This document shows positions 50,340 through 59,980 of a stretch of 64,000 nt of DNA, one piece after another. Origin of the DNA: Teichococcus vastitatis (GTDB lineage Bacteria > Pseudomonadota > Alphaproteobacteria > Acetobacterales > Acetobacteraceae). Position numbers and translations under genes: made by a program. Positions within the stretch are counted from its first letter, which is position 1; each line of letters starts with the position of its first letter. The notes under the pieces were generated by a model. The model saw only the letters and a program-made list of their open reading frames with translations, had not been told where the DNA came from and did not search any database. The stretch spans positions 1-64,000 of the forward strand of contig NZ_QXGS01000001.1 of assembly GCF_003604215.1 (NCBI RefSeq), in the 5' to 3' direction.

Positions 50340-50471
50340 GGTTCCGCCTCTTGCCTCGATCGATCTGGCGCGGCGTGTAGCAGAGTGTGGCCGGGTGCGC
50401 ATGGTGGGTTGCATCCTGACCGTCCAGCCAGCATTTTCCGCACCCTCTGAGCTTGGGGGGCCTTTGCGGCC

Positions 50472-52061
50472 ATGCTGTACTTCGCGCGGTGGAAGGTCGC
50501 CGCCATTGCCGGCGTCATCCTGCTGGGTGTGCTGTTGTCTCTGCCCAACCTGTTTCCGCGCGCCAGCATCCCATCCTGGCTGCCGGCCCGCCAGATCTCG
50601 CTGGGGCTCGACCTGCGCGGCGGCTCCTACCTGCTGCTGGAGGTCGACCTCGCCGCGGTGGTGCGGGAACGGCTGGAGGGCCTGGCGGATGGCGCGCGCA
50701 CGCGGTTGCGGCAGGCCAATATCGGCTACCTGAACCTCGCCGCCGACCCGGCCAATGAGCGCCTGACGCTGCGGGTGCGGGACGCGGCCCAGGTGCCGGC
50801 CGCCGTTGCCGCCCTGCGCGAGATGGCCAATCCGGCCGGCACGGCCGCGGCGCCCGGCGTGCCGGCTGATGTCAACGTGACCTCCGCCGAGGATGGCACC
50901 GTGACCCTGACGCTGAGCGAGACGGCGCTGCGGGCACGGGCCAGCGGTGCGGTGGAGCAATCGCTGGAGATCGTCCGCCGCCGCATCGACGAGACCGGTA
51001 CCTCCGAGGCGCTGATCGCGCGCCAGGGGCAGAGCCGCATCCTGGTGCAGTTGCCCGGCGTCGAGGATCCGAACCGGATCAAGGAGCTGCTCGGCCGAAC
51101 CGCCCGCATGACCTTCCGCCTGCTGGACGAGAACGCCAATCTCCAGGCTGCCGTGCCGCCCCCCGGCGTCGAGTTCCTGGAAGGCGAGACTCCCGGCCAG
51201 CGTTACCCGGTGCGCCGCCGCATCGAGGTGGACGGCGCCAACCTGTCCGATGCCCGTGCCGGGCAGAACGGCCAGACCGGAGAGTGGGTGGTGAACTTCT
51301 CCTTCGATTCCGTCGGCACGCGCCGCTTCGCCGACATCACGCGGCAGAATGTCGGCCGGCCCTTCGCCGTGGTGCTGGACAACAAGGTGATCACCGCGCC
51401 CGTGATCCGTGAGCCGATCACCGGTGGCCAGGGGCAGATCAGCGGCAGCTTCGACGCCGCATCGGCCAACGATCTCGCCGTGCTGTTGCGCGCCGGCGCC
51501 CTGCCCGCACCGCTCACCGTGGTGGAGGAGCGCACCATCGGGCCAGAACTCGGGGCCGATGCGATCCGCGCCGGGCTGATCAGCCTCGCCGTCGGGGCCA
51601 GCTTCGTGTTTCTCTACATGGGCCTGGCCTATGGCCTGCTCGGCTGGTTCGCCAACATCGCGCTGCTCGTCAACCTGCTGCTGATGCTGGCGGCGCTGTC
51701 GGTGCTGCAGGCCACCATCACCCTGCCCGGCATCGCCGGCATCGTGCTGACGCTGGGCACCGCGCTCGACGCCAACATCCTGATCAACGAGCGCATCCGC
51801 GAGGAAACCCGCCTCGGCCGCCCACCGGCCAGTGCGCTGGAGGCGGGCTTCACCAAGGCGTCCGGCACCATCATGGACAGCAACCTGACCAACCTGATCG
51901 CCATGGCCTGCCTCTACGCGCTCGGTTCCGGCCCGGTGCGCGGCTTCGCGGTCACAGTGGCCATCGGCACCATCGTCCAGATGTGGACCGCCACCACGCT
52001 GGTGCGGCTGTTCGTCTCGATCTGGTATCGCCGCCGCCGGCCCAAGCTGCTGCCGGTCTGA
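50472..52061 (+). CDS. secD: Protein translocase subunit SecD
   Basis: SecD is the RND-type membrane protein that uses the proton gradient to complete Sec export. The 529-aa product has helix 1 (VAAIAGVILLGVLLSLPNLF), LGLDLRGGSYLLLEVD, the periplasmic P1 domain (VRRRIDETGTSEALIARQG) and the C-terminal membrane bundle (GIAGIVLTLGTALDANILIN, then ERIREE), with the conserved Asp in the fourth helix. No yajC lies upstream. secF begins 14 nt downstream. Confidence 0.96.
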   Translation: MLYFARWKVAAIAGVILLGVLLSLPNLFPRASIPSWLPARQISLGLDLRGGSYLLLEVDLAAVVRERLEGLADGARTRLRQANIGYLNLAADPANERLTLRVRDAAQVPAAVAALREMANPAGTAAAPGVPADVNVTSAEDGTVTLTLSETALRARASGAVEQSLEIVRRRIDETGTSEALIARQGQSRILVQLPGVEDPNRIKELLGRTARMTFRLLDENANLQAAVPPPGVEFLEGETPGQRYPVRRRIEVDGANLSDARAGQNGQTGEWVVNFSFDSVGTRRFADITRQNVGRPFAVVLDNKVITAPVIREPITGGQGQISGSFDAASANDLAVLLRAGALPAPLTVVEERTIGPELGADAIRAGLISLAVGASFVFLYMGLAYGLLGWFANIALLVNLLLMLAALSVLQATITLPGIAGIVLTLGTALDANILINERIREETRLGRPPASALEAGFTKASGTIMDSNLTNLIAMACLYALGSGPVRGFAVTVAIGTIVQMWTATTLVRLFVSIWYRRRRPKLLPV

Positions 52062-52075
52062 GGGAAAATCCGATC

Positions 52076-53038
52076 ATGTTCCTGGCCCGTCCCCTGTTCC
52101 GGCTGGTGCGCGACGACACCGCGATCCCCTTCATGAAGGGGCGCAAGCTCGGCATCGCCTTCTCGATCATCCTGTCGGTGCTGTCGGTTGTACTCGCCTT
52201 CTACCCAGGCCTGGAGAAAGGCATCGACTTCCGCGGCGGCATCCTGATGGAGGTGCGCACCAGCGGCCCGGCCGACCTCGGCGCGCTGCGCTCCGGCATC
52301 GGCAGTCTCGGCCTCGGCGAAGCCGGGGTGCAGGAATTCGGCGATGCCTCCACCGTGCTGCTGCGCCTGCCCGTGCAGGGTGACGAGGGCGCCACCCAGA
52401 CGGCGGTGAACCAGGTGCGCGCCACGCTGGAGCAGGTCTCCCCCGGCGCCCGGCTGCTGCGCACCGAGGCGGTCGGCAACCGGATCAGCGACGAACTGTT
52501 CACCGGCAGCCTGATCGCGCTCGGCCTCTCGATGCTGGCGATGATGGCCTATATCTGGTTCCGCTTCGAATGGCAGTTCGCCGTGGGCGCCATCGTCACG
52601 CTGCTGCTGGAAACCACAAAGGTGGTCGGCTTCCTGGCGGTGACCCGCATCGAGTTCAGCCTGACCACGGTGGCGGCGGTGCTGACGATCATCGGCTTCT
52701 CGGTCAACGACAAGGTCGTGGTCTATGACCGGATGCGCGAAAATCTCCGCAAGTATAAAACCATGCCGTTGCGGCAGCTGATCGACAAATCGATCAACGA
52801 AACCTTGAATCGCACCCTCGGCACCTCGGTCACGCTGCTGTTATCCGCCTTGCCGCTGGCGCTGTTCGGCGGCGATACGCTGGCCGGATTTGCCTGGACC
52901 ATGGTGTTCGGCATCGTCGCCTCAACATCGTCCTCCATCTTCATCGCCGCGCCGATGCTGCTGTTCCTGGGCGAGAACCGGCTGCGCCGCGTCACGGAGG
53001 CGCCGAGCCCCGCCGCACGTGCCGCATCCGGAACCTGA
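52076..53038 (+). CDS. secF: Protein translocase subunit SecF
   Basis: SecF partners SecD. The 320-aa product starts MFLARPLFRLVRDDTAIPFM, then shows KGIDFRGGILMEVR, the helix with FRFEWQFAVGAIVTLL, and VLTIIGFSVNDKVVVYDRMR followed by ENLRKYK, the SecF signature with conserved Asp/Arg. The C-terminal helices are complete. GAGGGAAAA lies before the ATG at 52076. A 31-residue upstream in-frame extension is out-of-frame secD sequence and was rejected. Confidence 0.96.
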   Translation: MFLARPLFRLVRDDTAIPFMKGRKLGIAFSIILSVLSVVLAFYPGLEKGIDFRGGILMEVRTSGPADLGALRSGIGSLGLGEAGVQEFGDASTVLLRLPVQGDEGATQTAVNQVRATLEQVSPGARLLRTEAVGNRISDELFTGSLIALGLSMLAMMAYIWFRFEWQFAVGAIVTLLLETTKVVGFLAVTRIEFSLTTVAAVLTIIGFSVNDKVVVYDRMRENLRKYKTMPLRQLIDKSINETLNRTLGTSVTLLLSALPLALFGGDTLAGFAWTMVFGIVASTSSSIFIAAPMLLFLGENRLRRVTEAPSPAARAASGT

Positions 53039-53084
53039 CGCGCACCGGGCTGTGGGATGCCCTGTTTCAGCTCCTGACACAGTC

Positions 53085-53125
53085 GGGCGCTTTGTCTAAT
53101 TATTAACCAGATCTTTACTTTAGGT
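53085..53125 (+). promoter_or_regulatory. AT-rich candidate promoter upstream of the EAL gene
   Basis: The stretch TTTGTCTAATTATTAACCAG and what follows is strikingly AT-rich in a GC-rich window. TTGTCT at 53092 could be a -35 box, but the hexamer 17 nt later (TTACTT) is a poor -10, so the boxes are uncertain. The composition and the position 50-80 nt before the EAL gene make a promoter likely. Confidence 0.35.
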
Positions 53126-53173
53126 GATGCGTCCCTAACATCTCCCCTGCCCTTCTCCGCGAAGGGGAGGATG

Positions 53174-54364
53174 ATGACCCTTCAGATCCCGCCGAACTCC
53201 CTTGACCTCGAACCGCCGCTGCTGCTGGCGGACGATCCTGCCATCGTCACTGCCGCCCAGGCCGCGGTGATGGGAATGGCCGGCGTTGCGCCGCAGCGCA
53301 TCGCTTCAGGGCGTGAGGCTCTGCGTCACCTGTTCGCGGGCGGCGGAACGCGGCGGCAGCTGGTCTGCCAGCCTTCCGCGGCCGGCTCCAGCTGGCCGGC
53401 CCTGCTGGCGGCGGCGCGGGATCCGTTCGGGCAGTCCGGGATCGTCGTGGTGCTGGAAGATGGCATGCCGATCACCGGCATCGATTCGGTACGCCCGCAT
53501 GCCGCCGATCTGGCGGCGGCGCTGCGCGGCCAGGGCCACGCTCATCCAGCTGCCCCGCCCCTGACGGACGCCGCCGACCTGGCGTCCGGCTTGCTGCGGG
53601 GGGAGATCACGGTGCGATACCAGCCCATCCTGCGCATCGCCGACCATCGTCCGGTGCTGCTGGAGGGACTGGCCCGCTGGCACCGCACCAGCACCATGCC
53701 GGTGGGGCCGGATTGCTTCGTGCCGCTGGCCGAGAGCAGCGGCCAGAGCCGCGCGCTGACCGAGGCCGTCGCCGACGCCGCCTTCCGCGAGATGGCGGCC
53801 GCCCCTGCCCGTCTCGGCGCCTCGGTCACGCTGAACCTGCCGCTGGCGCTGTTGCTGGAGCGGGACGTGCTGTGCTGGCTACGGCGCCTGATGGCCAGGC
53901 ACGGCTTTCCCGCCTCGGCCCTGGTTCTGGAACTGACGGAAACCACGCCGGTGCGGGACCGCTCCGCCCTTCGGCGGGCGCTGCGCCGTCTTGCCAGCGC
54001 CGGTGTGCCGGTGCTGATCGACGACATGGGGCTGGAGGATGACCGTGCCGCCCTGATGGAACTGCCCTTCGCGGGCATTAAGCTGGACCGGCACCTGGTC
54101 GCGGCGATGCCCACCAGCCGCCGGGCCCGCGCCGAAGTGTCCCGTCTGGTCGGCCGCGCGCATCTCCGGCGCATGACCGTGACGGCGGAAGGCGTCTCCG
54201 ATGCCCGGCTGTGGCGCGCCGTCGCGGCGGCTGGCGCCGATCATGTGCAGGGCTATGCCGTCAGCCGCCCCCTGGCCGCTGCCGCCCTGCCGGGCTGGGC
54301 CTGGGCCTGGCGCAGCCGTTCGCCCATGGGCGGCGTGTCGCCCCGGCGCATCGCGGCCGGCTGA
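53174..54364 (+). CDS. Divergent EAL-domain protein with a degenerate receiver-like N-terminus
   Basis: The 396-aa protein has an N-terminal ~115-residue receiver-like region without the usual acidic pocket or phosphoacceptor pattern, then an EAL domain. The signature motif reads EGLARW, not EALLRW. TLNLP, LELTE, IDDMG, IKLDR, TAEGV and VQGYAVSRP keep most metal and catalytic residues, but loop 6 (normally DDFGTGYSSL) is DDMGLEDDRA, which usually reduces phosphodiesterase activity. Two ATGs (53171, 53174) follow GGGGAGG; the second has the better spacing. It could be a weak phosphodiesterase or a c-di-GMP binding effector. It stands alone after secF. Confidence 0.85.
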   Translation: MTLQIPPNSLDLEPPLLLADDPAIVTAAQAAVMGMAGVAPQRIASGREALRHLFAGGGTRRQLVCQPSAAGSSWPALLAAARDPFGQSGIVVVLEDGMPITGIDSVRPHAADLAAALRGQGHAHPAAPPLTDAADLASGLLRGEITVRYQPILRIADHRPVLLEGLARWHRTSTMPVGPDCFVPLAESSGQSRALTEAVADAAFREMAAAPARLGASVTLNLPLALLLERDVLCWLRRLMARHGFPASALVLELTETTPVRDRSALRRALRRLASAGVPVLIDDMGLEDDRAALMELPFAGIKLDRHLVAAMPTSRRARAEVSRLVGRAHLRRMTVTAEGVSDARLWRAVAAAGADHVQGYAVSRPLAAAALPGWAWAWRSRSPMGGVSPRRIAAG

Positions 54365-54431
54365 CCAAGCCGCCCATTCAGCGTTTCCGGCCCTGGGCTG
54401 TGCCGGCCGGGCGGGTCAGGATGACCCCGCC

Positions 54432-55844
54432 ATGGCCCTGCTGCAATCCGCTCCGCTTACTCTGCTTCTCCTGTTGCTGGCCTCGGGCCGGGCCGGGCCG
54501 GTTGGGGCCTGCCTGGCAGCCTTGGTCGCCGCCTTGCCTGGCCTGGCGCTGACGCTGCCAGGAGGTCCGGCAGCCACGCCGGCTTTTCTGCTGGAAGAAG
54601 CCGCGCGCGCGGTGTTCCTGGGGCTGCAGCCGGTCGCCGTGCTGACCGGCGGCTTGGTGTTCCACCTGGCGGTGTCACGGCTGCAGCGGCAGGACGGGGT
54701 CCCGCCGGCGGCCACGCCACGCCGCGTGCTGGCGGCGACGCTGCTGGGCGGCAGCTTCGTGGAAAGTGTCACCGGCTTCGCCGTCGGCGCCGTGTTCGCG
54801 CTGGCGGCGCTGCGCCGGATGGGGATCGGCGGCGCACCGGCCGGCGCCCTGGCCCTGCTGGCGCTGGCGATGGTGCCGTGGGGCGGGCTGGGGCCCGGCA
54901 CCGCGCTGGGGGCTGCGCTGGTGCATCTACCGCCGCAGGTCCTGGCGCAGGCCACCGCCCTGCCCCATGCGGCCTGGCTGCTCTGCCTGCCCTTTCTGCT
55001 CTGGCATTTGTGCGCCCTGGCGGGCCTGCCCGTGTCGGCGGCGGAGAAGCGGGCGCAATGGAGCATCGTGGCCGGCATGGCGATGCTGCTGCTGCTGGCT
55101 AATCGCTGGCTGCCCTTCGAGGTGGCGGGCATCGTGGCCAGCGGCCTGCCATTGCTCGGGGTGTTGTGGCGGCTCGATCCGCCGCGAAGCCGGCAGGAAT
55201 GGTGGCGGGCCGGCGCGGCCCTCGCACCCTGGACCTTTCTGACCGTCATGCTGCTGCTGGCCCGAAGCTGGCGCAGCGCGCCCGCCTTCCAGCCCTGGCC
55301 CGACCTGCCGCCGCTGCCGGTGAGCCATGTGGCGGTGGTGCTGTGGCTGGTGGCGGCCATGCTGCTGGCACTGCGGCCGGCCGGCGCGGCCCGTGCGGCC
55401 CGGCAGTCGCTGCGCCGCGCCGCCCGGCCGGCCCTGGCCATGCTGTTATACGTGCTGCTCGGCCGCTGGCTCGCCGGCAGCGGCATGGCCTCGGCGCTGG
55501 CCAACAGCGCCGCCACGATGTTGGGGCCCCTGGCCGTCTACGCCCTGCCGCCCATGGCGCTGGTGTCGGGACTCGTGACCGGCAGCAATGTCGCGTCCAA
55601 CGCCGCGCTGATGCCGGTGCAGGTGGCGCTGGGCTCCGCGGCGGGGTTGCCGGCGCTGCTGGCGGCGGGACTGCACAACGCCATCGGCGCGGCGGCGGCC
55701 GGCATGAGCATCGGCGTCACCGCCATGATCGCCGGGTTACTGGGCGGGAACACCCGCCCCCTGGACCTTTGGCGGCACCTCTGGCCCTCGATGCTGGCCT
55801 TGCTGCTGGTTGGCTGGGTGCGGCTCTGGCTTCCCGCCTTCTGA
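54432..55844 (+). CDS. L-lactate permease-like membrane transporter
   Basis: The 470-aa protein is nearly all membrane helix (about 12-14 segments), starting [40 protein letters not shown] and [20 protein letters not shown] resemble the paired repeats of the LctP/LldP lactate permease family, with [20 protein letters not shown] near the end. It is shorter than typical LldP (~550 aa) and the substrate is uncertain. The in-frame upstream extension of 77 residues is Pro/Arg-rich and overlaps the EAL gene, so the ATG at 54432 is preferred. The next gene, YnfA-type, starts 22 nt after its stop. Confidence 0.75.
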   Translation: MALLQSAPLTLLLLLLASGRAGPVGACLAALVAALPGLALTLPGGPAATPAFLLEEAARAVFLGLQPVAVLTGGLVFHLAVSRLQRQDGVPPAATPRRVLAATLLGGSFVESVTGFAVGAVFALAALRRMGIGGAPAGALALLALAMVPWGGLGPGTALGAALVHLPPQVLAQATALPHAAWLLCLPFLLWHLCALAGLPVSAAEKRAQWSIVAGMAMLLLLANRWLPFEVAGIVASGLPLLGVLWRLDPPRSRQEWWRAGAALAPWTFLTVMLLLARSWRSAPAFQPWPDLPPLPVSHVAVVLWLVAAMLLALRPAGAARAARQSLRRAARPALAMLLYVLLGRWLAGSGMASALANSAATMLGPLAVYALPPMALVSGLVTGSNVASNAALMPVQVALGSAAGLPALLAAGLHNAIGAAAAGMSIGVTAMIAGLLGGNTRPLDLWRHLWPSMLALLLVGWVRLWLPAF

Positions 55845-55866
55845 TGCCGGCGCCACACTGCGCCGC

Positions 55867-56196
55867 ATGAGCCGGAACCTCTTGATCTACCTCGCCGCGG
55901 CCCTTGCCGAGATTGGCGGCTGCTTCGCGTTCTGGGCCTGGCTGCGGCTCGGCCAGGGCACGTTCTGGCTGTTGCCAGGGATGGCCAGCCTCGCCCTGTT
56001 CGCGTTTCTGCTAACGCTGGTGGACAGCGCGGCGGCCGGTCGCGCCTATGCCGCCTATGGCGGCGTGTACATCCTGGCTTCCCTCGCCTGGCTCTGGCTG
56101 GCCGAGGGAATGCGGCCGGATCGCTGGGACCTCACCGGCGCGCTGATCTGCCTCGCGGGCGCGGCGGTGATCCTGCTGGCGCCGCGCCCGGGCTGA
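55867..56196 (+). CDS. ynfA: YnfA-family (UPF0060) small membrane protein
   Basis: The 109-aa protein has four helices: [60 protein letters not shown] and [16 protein letters not shown]. This matches YnfA, an SMR-like family reported to contribute to drug resistance. The family motif [16 protein letters not shown] is clear. The ATG at 55867 gives the family length. It is convergent with the GFA enzyme gene, 4 nt between stops. Confidence 0.9.
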   Translation: MSRNLLIYLAAALAEIGGCFAFWAWLRLGQGTFWLLPGMASLALFAFLLTLVDSAAAGRAYAAYGGVYILASLAWLWLAEGMRPDRWDLTGALICLAGAAVILLAPRPG

Positions 56197-56200
56197 GCGC

Positions 56201-56593
56201 TCAGGCGCCGCGCTCGCGATCGTGCTTCGGCAGGTCATCGCCGGGGATGACCCAGGCGATGCGGCTGCCGAAGAAGATATGGTCGCCCGGTGGCTGCAGG
56301 GACGGATCGTCCAGCGTCGCGGTCGCGATGTCCAGTTCGGGCAGCCCGGTGCCGTGATAGGTCAGGCTGGTGCCGCAATCGGCGCAGAAGCCGCGCCGCG
56401 CCCGATCACTGGATGCGTGGCACCGCAGGCGGCCGGAAACCAGGCGAAAGCCGGACACCGGCACGCTGAACCACGCCATGGCCGGCGCGCCGCTGCTGCG
56501 CCGGCAATCGGTACAATGGCACCAGGCCGCATGAAACGGCTCACCCGCGGCCTCGTAGCGCACCCGCCCGCAGTGGCAGCCTCCGGTCAGCAT
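56201..56593 (-). CDS. GFA-family (glutathione-dependent formaldehyde-activating type) protein
   Basis: The 130-aa product has the CENP-V/GFA zinc fold: GGCHCGRVRYEA, WCHCTDCRRSSGAP and GFCADCGTSL hold seven Cys that bind two zinc ions. Many family members have no proven formaldehyde activity, so only the family call is made. The ATG at 56591-56593 gives the usual length; upstream in-frame sequence is non-family. Confidence 0.9.
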   Translation of the reverse strand: MLTGGCHCGRVRYEAAGEPFHAAWCHCTDCRRSSGAPAMAWFSVPVSGFRLVSGRLRCHASSDRARRGFCADCGTSLTYHGTGLPELDIATATLDDPSLQPPGDHIFFGSRIAWVIPGDDLPKHDRERGA

Positions 56594-56679
56594 CGCGGCA
56601 CCTCCGTCAGGCCTTGGCTGGGAACCCAGGCCCGGGCGGATCGTTGCAAGGGGAGGAACATCGAACAGGAGAACCCCGC

Positions 56680-56865
56680 ATGGCCGAGGAACGCACGCCA
56701 GGCACCGACACCACCGGCAGCGAGAGCACGCATCGGGAGATGGGCACGCCGCCGCGCAACCCCTGGCTGGAACGCAAGCCGCGTCCGGTTTCGGCCGGGC
56801 AGAAGCTGGACGGCGAAACGGAGCGCACCCGGGAGATGCCGCCACCGGTGCGACCCGGCAAGTAG
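56680..56865 (+). CDS. Small disordered hydrophilic protein
   Basis: The 61-aa product starts MAEERTPGTDTTGSESTHRE and is rich in Glu, Arg, Pro, Thr and Gly with no hydrophobic core. AACAGGAG lies about 7 nt before the ATG. Its composition resembles the disordered stress proteins near 30 kb, though no promoter motif was found. It lies between the GFA gene (divergent) and an MFS gene (convergent). Family unknown. Confidence 0.6.
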   Translation: MAEERTPGTDTTGSESTHREMGTPPRNPWLERKPRPVSAGQKLDGETERTREMPPPVRPGK

Positions 56866-56883
56866 CAGCAGGGCGGCGCGGCC

Positions 56884-58113
56884 TCAGCCGCGACCAGCCG
56901 GCCTCAGACGCGCCAGCCGCAGCACCGCCACCAGCAGGGCCAGGGTCAGCGTGCCGCCGAGCATCCAGCCGATCCCGGTCCATCCCGCCCGGGCCCAGAC
57001 CCATCCGCCGGCGACGCCCATGATGCTGGCGCCCATGTAGTAGGCAAACAGGTAGAGTGACGAAGCCTGGGCCCGCGCCGACTGGGCCCGCCGGCCGACC
57101 CAGGACGAGGCCAGGGAATGCGCGCCGAAGAAGCCAAAGGTCATCGCCGCGATCCCCCCTACCGTCAGCGGCAGCGAGGGCGGGAGGGTGAGCCCGAGCC
57201 CCGCCAGCATCAGCAGCGCCATCGACCACAGCATGGTGCGCCGGCCGTAGCGGTCGGCCAGCCACCCGACCAGCGTGGACGCGCCGATGCCGACGATGTA
57301 GAGGGTGAACACCAGCGCCACCGCGCTCTGGCCGAGGTCAAAGGGCGGCGCGATCAGCCGGAAGCCGATGTAGTTGTAGAGCGTGACGAAGCTGCCCATG
57401 AACAGGAAGCCTTCCAGGAACAGCCAGCGCAAACCGGCATCGCGCAGGTGCAACGTGTAATTGGCCAGCAGCCCCCCGAGCGCCAGCGGCCGCGGCTCAA
57501 AGTGCCGGGACGGCGGCAGCGCCCACCAGAAGGTCACGGCCGCGGCGAGGCCGAGCAGGCCGATGGCACCCATGGCCCAGTGCCAGCTTCCCCAGTCCAG
57601 CAGCAGGCCGGTGATCACCCGCCCCGCCATGCCTCCGGCAGCGGTGCCACTGATGTAGAGCCCCATGGCGAAGCCGCTGGCGGAGGGCTCCATCTCCTCC
57701 GTGATGTAGGCCATGGCGATGGCGGGCAGCCCGCTCAGGGCGATGCCGAGCAGCACGCGCAGGGTGAGCAGCGCTTCCCAGCCCGGCGCCAGGGAGCAGC
57801 CCAGGGTCAGCACCGCCGAGAACAGAACCGACGCCACCATCATCGGCTTGCGGCCCAGCGTCTCCGATAACGCGCCGGCCACCAGCAGGCAGCAGGCCAT
57901 CACCGCGGTGGGCAGGGAAAGCGACAGGCTGCTGGTCGCCGGGCTGACGCCGAACGCGGCCGCGAAGGCGGGCAGCAGCGGCTGCACGCAGTACAGCAGC
58001 GCGAAGGTGGCGAAGCCGGCGCACAGAAAGGCCAAGTTGGTGCGGCGGAACTCGGCCGTGCCGCGCCGGATGAACGGGATGTCGCGGGATGAAGCGTGGC
58101 GTCTGTCGGCCAT
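56884..58113 (-). CDS. MFS transporter (YnfM-like)
   Basis: The 409-aa protein has 12 predicted helices. FLCAGFATFALLYCVQPLLP and FAAAFGVSPATSSLSLSLPT, GALSETLGRKPMMVASVL (loop 2-3 signature) and GWLADRYGRRTMLW (loop 8-9 equivalent) mark the major facilitator superfamily, and the N-terminal pattern resembles YnfM/AraJ-like efflux proteins. The substrate is unknown. A 269-nt region with no recognisable feature separates it from the second MFS gene upstream. Confidence 0.88.
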   Translation of the reverse strand: MADRRHASSRDIPFIRRGTAEFRRTNLAFLCAGFATFALLYCVQPLLPAFAAAFGVSPATSSLSLSLPTAVMACCLLVAGALSETLGRKPMMVASVLFSAVLTLGCSLAPGWEALLTLRVLLGIALSGLPAIAMAYITEEMEPSASGFAMGLYISGTAAGGMAGRVITGLLLDWGSWHWAMGAIGLLGLAAAVTFWWALPPSRHFEPRPLALGGLLANYTLHLRDAGLRWLFLEGFLFMGSFVTLYNYIGFRLIAPPFDLGQSAVALVFTLYIVGIGASTLVGWLADRYGRRTMLWSMALLMLAGLGLTLPPSLPLTVGGIAAMTFGFFGAHSLASSWVGRRAQSARAQASSLYLFAYYMGASIMGVAGGWVWARAGWTGIGWMLGGTLTLALLVAVLRLARLRPAGRG

Positions 58114-58382
58114 GAGGTCCGGGCGGGATGTTCTTGCGTTGCAGCATGAACGCGCGGCGATGGCTTGTCATCGCGCGGCACCCCAGGTTCGGCCCAAAAA
58201 GATCGGACGCGGCTTTCTTCCGGTTCGAGCCGAAGCCGAAGGCTCCATCCAGCAACCCGCCACCGCCGCGCCGTCCGGGCTATCGCGTTCCGCAGCAACG
58301 AGGCGGGTTCGGCGGTGCGGATCTTGATCTGCACCATGTGGCAGGTCGCGGCGCATGGACGGCGGGCGGCCCGAGCCTCGGG

Positions 58383-59834
58383 CTAATGCCGGGCGGCGAG
58401 CGGCGCCGATATGGATTCCAGCGATCGGCGTTCGGCCGAGAATCCCAGCTTCCATTCGGTGACCGCGGCCACCAGCATCAGACAGGCGGCGAAGGCGAAG
58501 CCGCCGGCGATGTAGATCCGCTCGCCCCCCTCGATCAGCCAGCCGAACAGCGCCGGTCCGGCGATGCCGCCCACCGCCGTGCCGAAGGCGTAGAACATGG
58601 CGATAGCCAGGGCGCGCATCTCCAGCGGAAAGCTTTCCCCCACCGTCAGATAGGCGGCCGAGGCGGCGGGCGAGGCGAAGAAGAAGATCACCGTCCAGGC
58701 CAGTGTCTGTTCCCAGGCGGTCAGCCACCCCTGCTGGAAGGCATAGCCGGAGATCAGCATCAGGATGCCGGAGATGGCATAGGTCAGGGTAATCATCACC
58801 CGGCGCCCGATGCTGTCGAAGAGCGGTCCCAGCACCAACGGCCCGAGCAGGTTGCCGAGCGCGAAGGGCAGGATGTACCAGCCGATCTGACTGGAGGCGA
58901 TGCCGTAGAACTTGGTTAGCACCAGGGCGTAAGTGAAGAAGATGGCATTATAGCAGAAGGCTTGGCAGGCCATCAGCGTGATGCCGAGCACCGTGCGCTC
59001 CCGGTGGTGGTGCAGCATGATGTGCAGCACCTCCCGCATGGTCGCCTGCCCCCGCCGCTTCAGTCGCACCGGCCCGTATTCCAGCGGCGGCAGGGGCTTG
59101 CCGTAGCGTGCGGCAACGCCGGCCTCGATTTCGTCCACCACCCGGTCGGCCTCGCCCGGCTTGCCATGGGTCATCAGCCAGCGCGGGCTCTCCGGCACCC
59201 AGCGCCGCAGGAACATGATCACGATCGCCAGCATACCGCCCACGATGAAGGCGGCGCGCCAGCCGATCTCGGGGTCCACCACGTCGGGGTCGAGCACCAC
59301 CAGGGCCGAGGCCGCGCCCAGGGCGGCGCCGGCCCAGAACGTGCCGTTCACCGCCAGATCCACCGTGCCGCGCTTGCGGGCCGGGATCATCTCCTGGATG
59401 GCCGAATTCACCGCGGCATATTCCCCGCCGATGCCCGCCCCGGTCAGCATGCGGAAAAACGCGAAGGACCAGAAATCCCAGGAGAAGCCGGTGGCGATGC
59501 TCGACAGGATGTAGACGATGACGGTGGCGAAAAAGATCTTCCGTCGCCCGAGCTTGTCGGTCAGCCAGCCGAAGAACAGCGCCCCGGCCACCGCGCCGAT
59601 CAGATAGGCGGAGGCCGTCAGCCCCACCTGGGTTTCGCTGAGCCTGAGAGAGGGACTCTCGTGGATGGCGGCGGCCAGGGAGCCGACCAGCGTCACCTCC
59701 AGCCCGTCCAGCGTCCAGGTGATGCCCAGCGCGGCGATCACCAGCCAGTGGAAGCGGTCCCATGGCAGGCGATCCAGCCGGGCGGGCACGCTGGTTTCGA
59801 ATACCTCGCCCTGCTGGGCGCTGTTTCGCGACAT
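58383..59834 (-). CDS. MFS transporter, sugar/organic acid:H+ symporter type
   Basis: The 483-aa protein has 12 helices with an N-terminal cytosolic segment, WLVIAALGITWTLDGLEVTL, the loop FGWLTDKLGRRKIFF and RMLTGAGIGGEYAAVNSAIQE. The helix-1 LDGLE pattern and GIGGEYAAV are typical of metabolite:H+ symporters (NanT/AAHS-like). The central loop (~220-280) is long and charged. The ATG at 59832-59834 is preferred over a 44-residue Arg-rich extension. The substrate is unknown. It is divergent from alkA. Confidence 0.88.
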   Translation of the reverse strand: MSRNSAQQGEVFETSVPARLDRLPWDRFHWLVIAALGITWTLDGLEVTLVGSLAAAIHESPSLRLSETQVGLTASAYLIGAVAGALFFGWLTDKLGRRKIFFATVIVYILSSIATGFSWDFWSFAFFRMLTGAGIGGEYAAVNSAIQEMIPARKRGTVDLAVNGTFWAGAALGAASALVVLDPDVVDPEIGWRAAFIVGGMLAIVIMFLRRWVPESPRWLMTHGKPGEADRVVDEIEAGVAARYGKPLPPLEYGPVRLKRRGQATMREVLHIMLHHHRERTVLGITLMACQAFCYNAIFFTYALVLTKFYGIASSQIGWYILPFALGNLLGPLVLGPLFDSIGRRVMITLTYAISGILMLISGYAFQQGWLTAWEQTLAWTVIFFFASPAASAAYLTVGESFPLEMRALAIAMFYAFGTAVGGIAGPALFGWLIEGGERIYIAGGFAFAACLMLVAAVTEWKLGFSAERRSLESISAPLAARH

Positions 59835-59980
59835 CGGCTTCCTTTCCCCGGCGGCCTGGGTTTCGTCCCTGCGCCGGTCAACGTCACGGTGGCGGCAGCG
59901 TTGCGGCTTGGAGGTGGCGGCGGCTAGCCTGCCTCCGTGACCCACCGGACGATTCGCCCCCGACACCCCTGGCCCTGCGC

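Noticed and set aside
58114-58382. Possible small genes between the two MFS genes
   Set aside because: The open frames there are extensions or shadows with Arg/Pro-rich composition and no ribosome-binding site; nothing recognisable is seen in these 269 bases.
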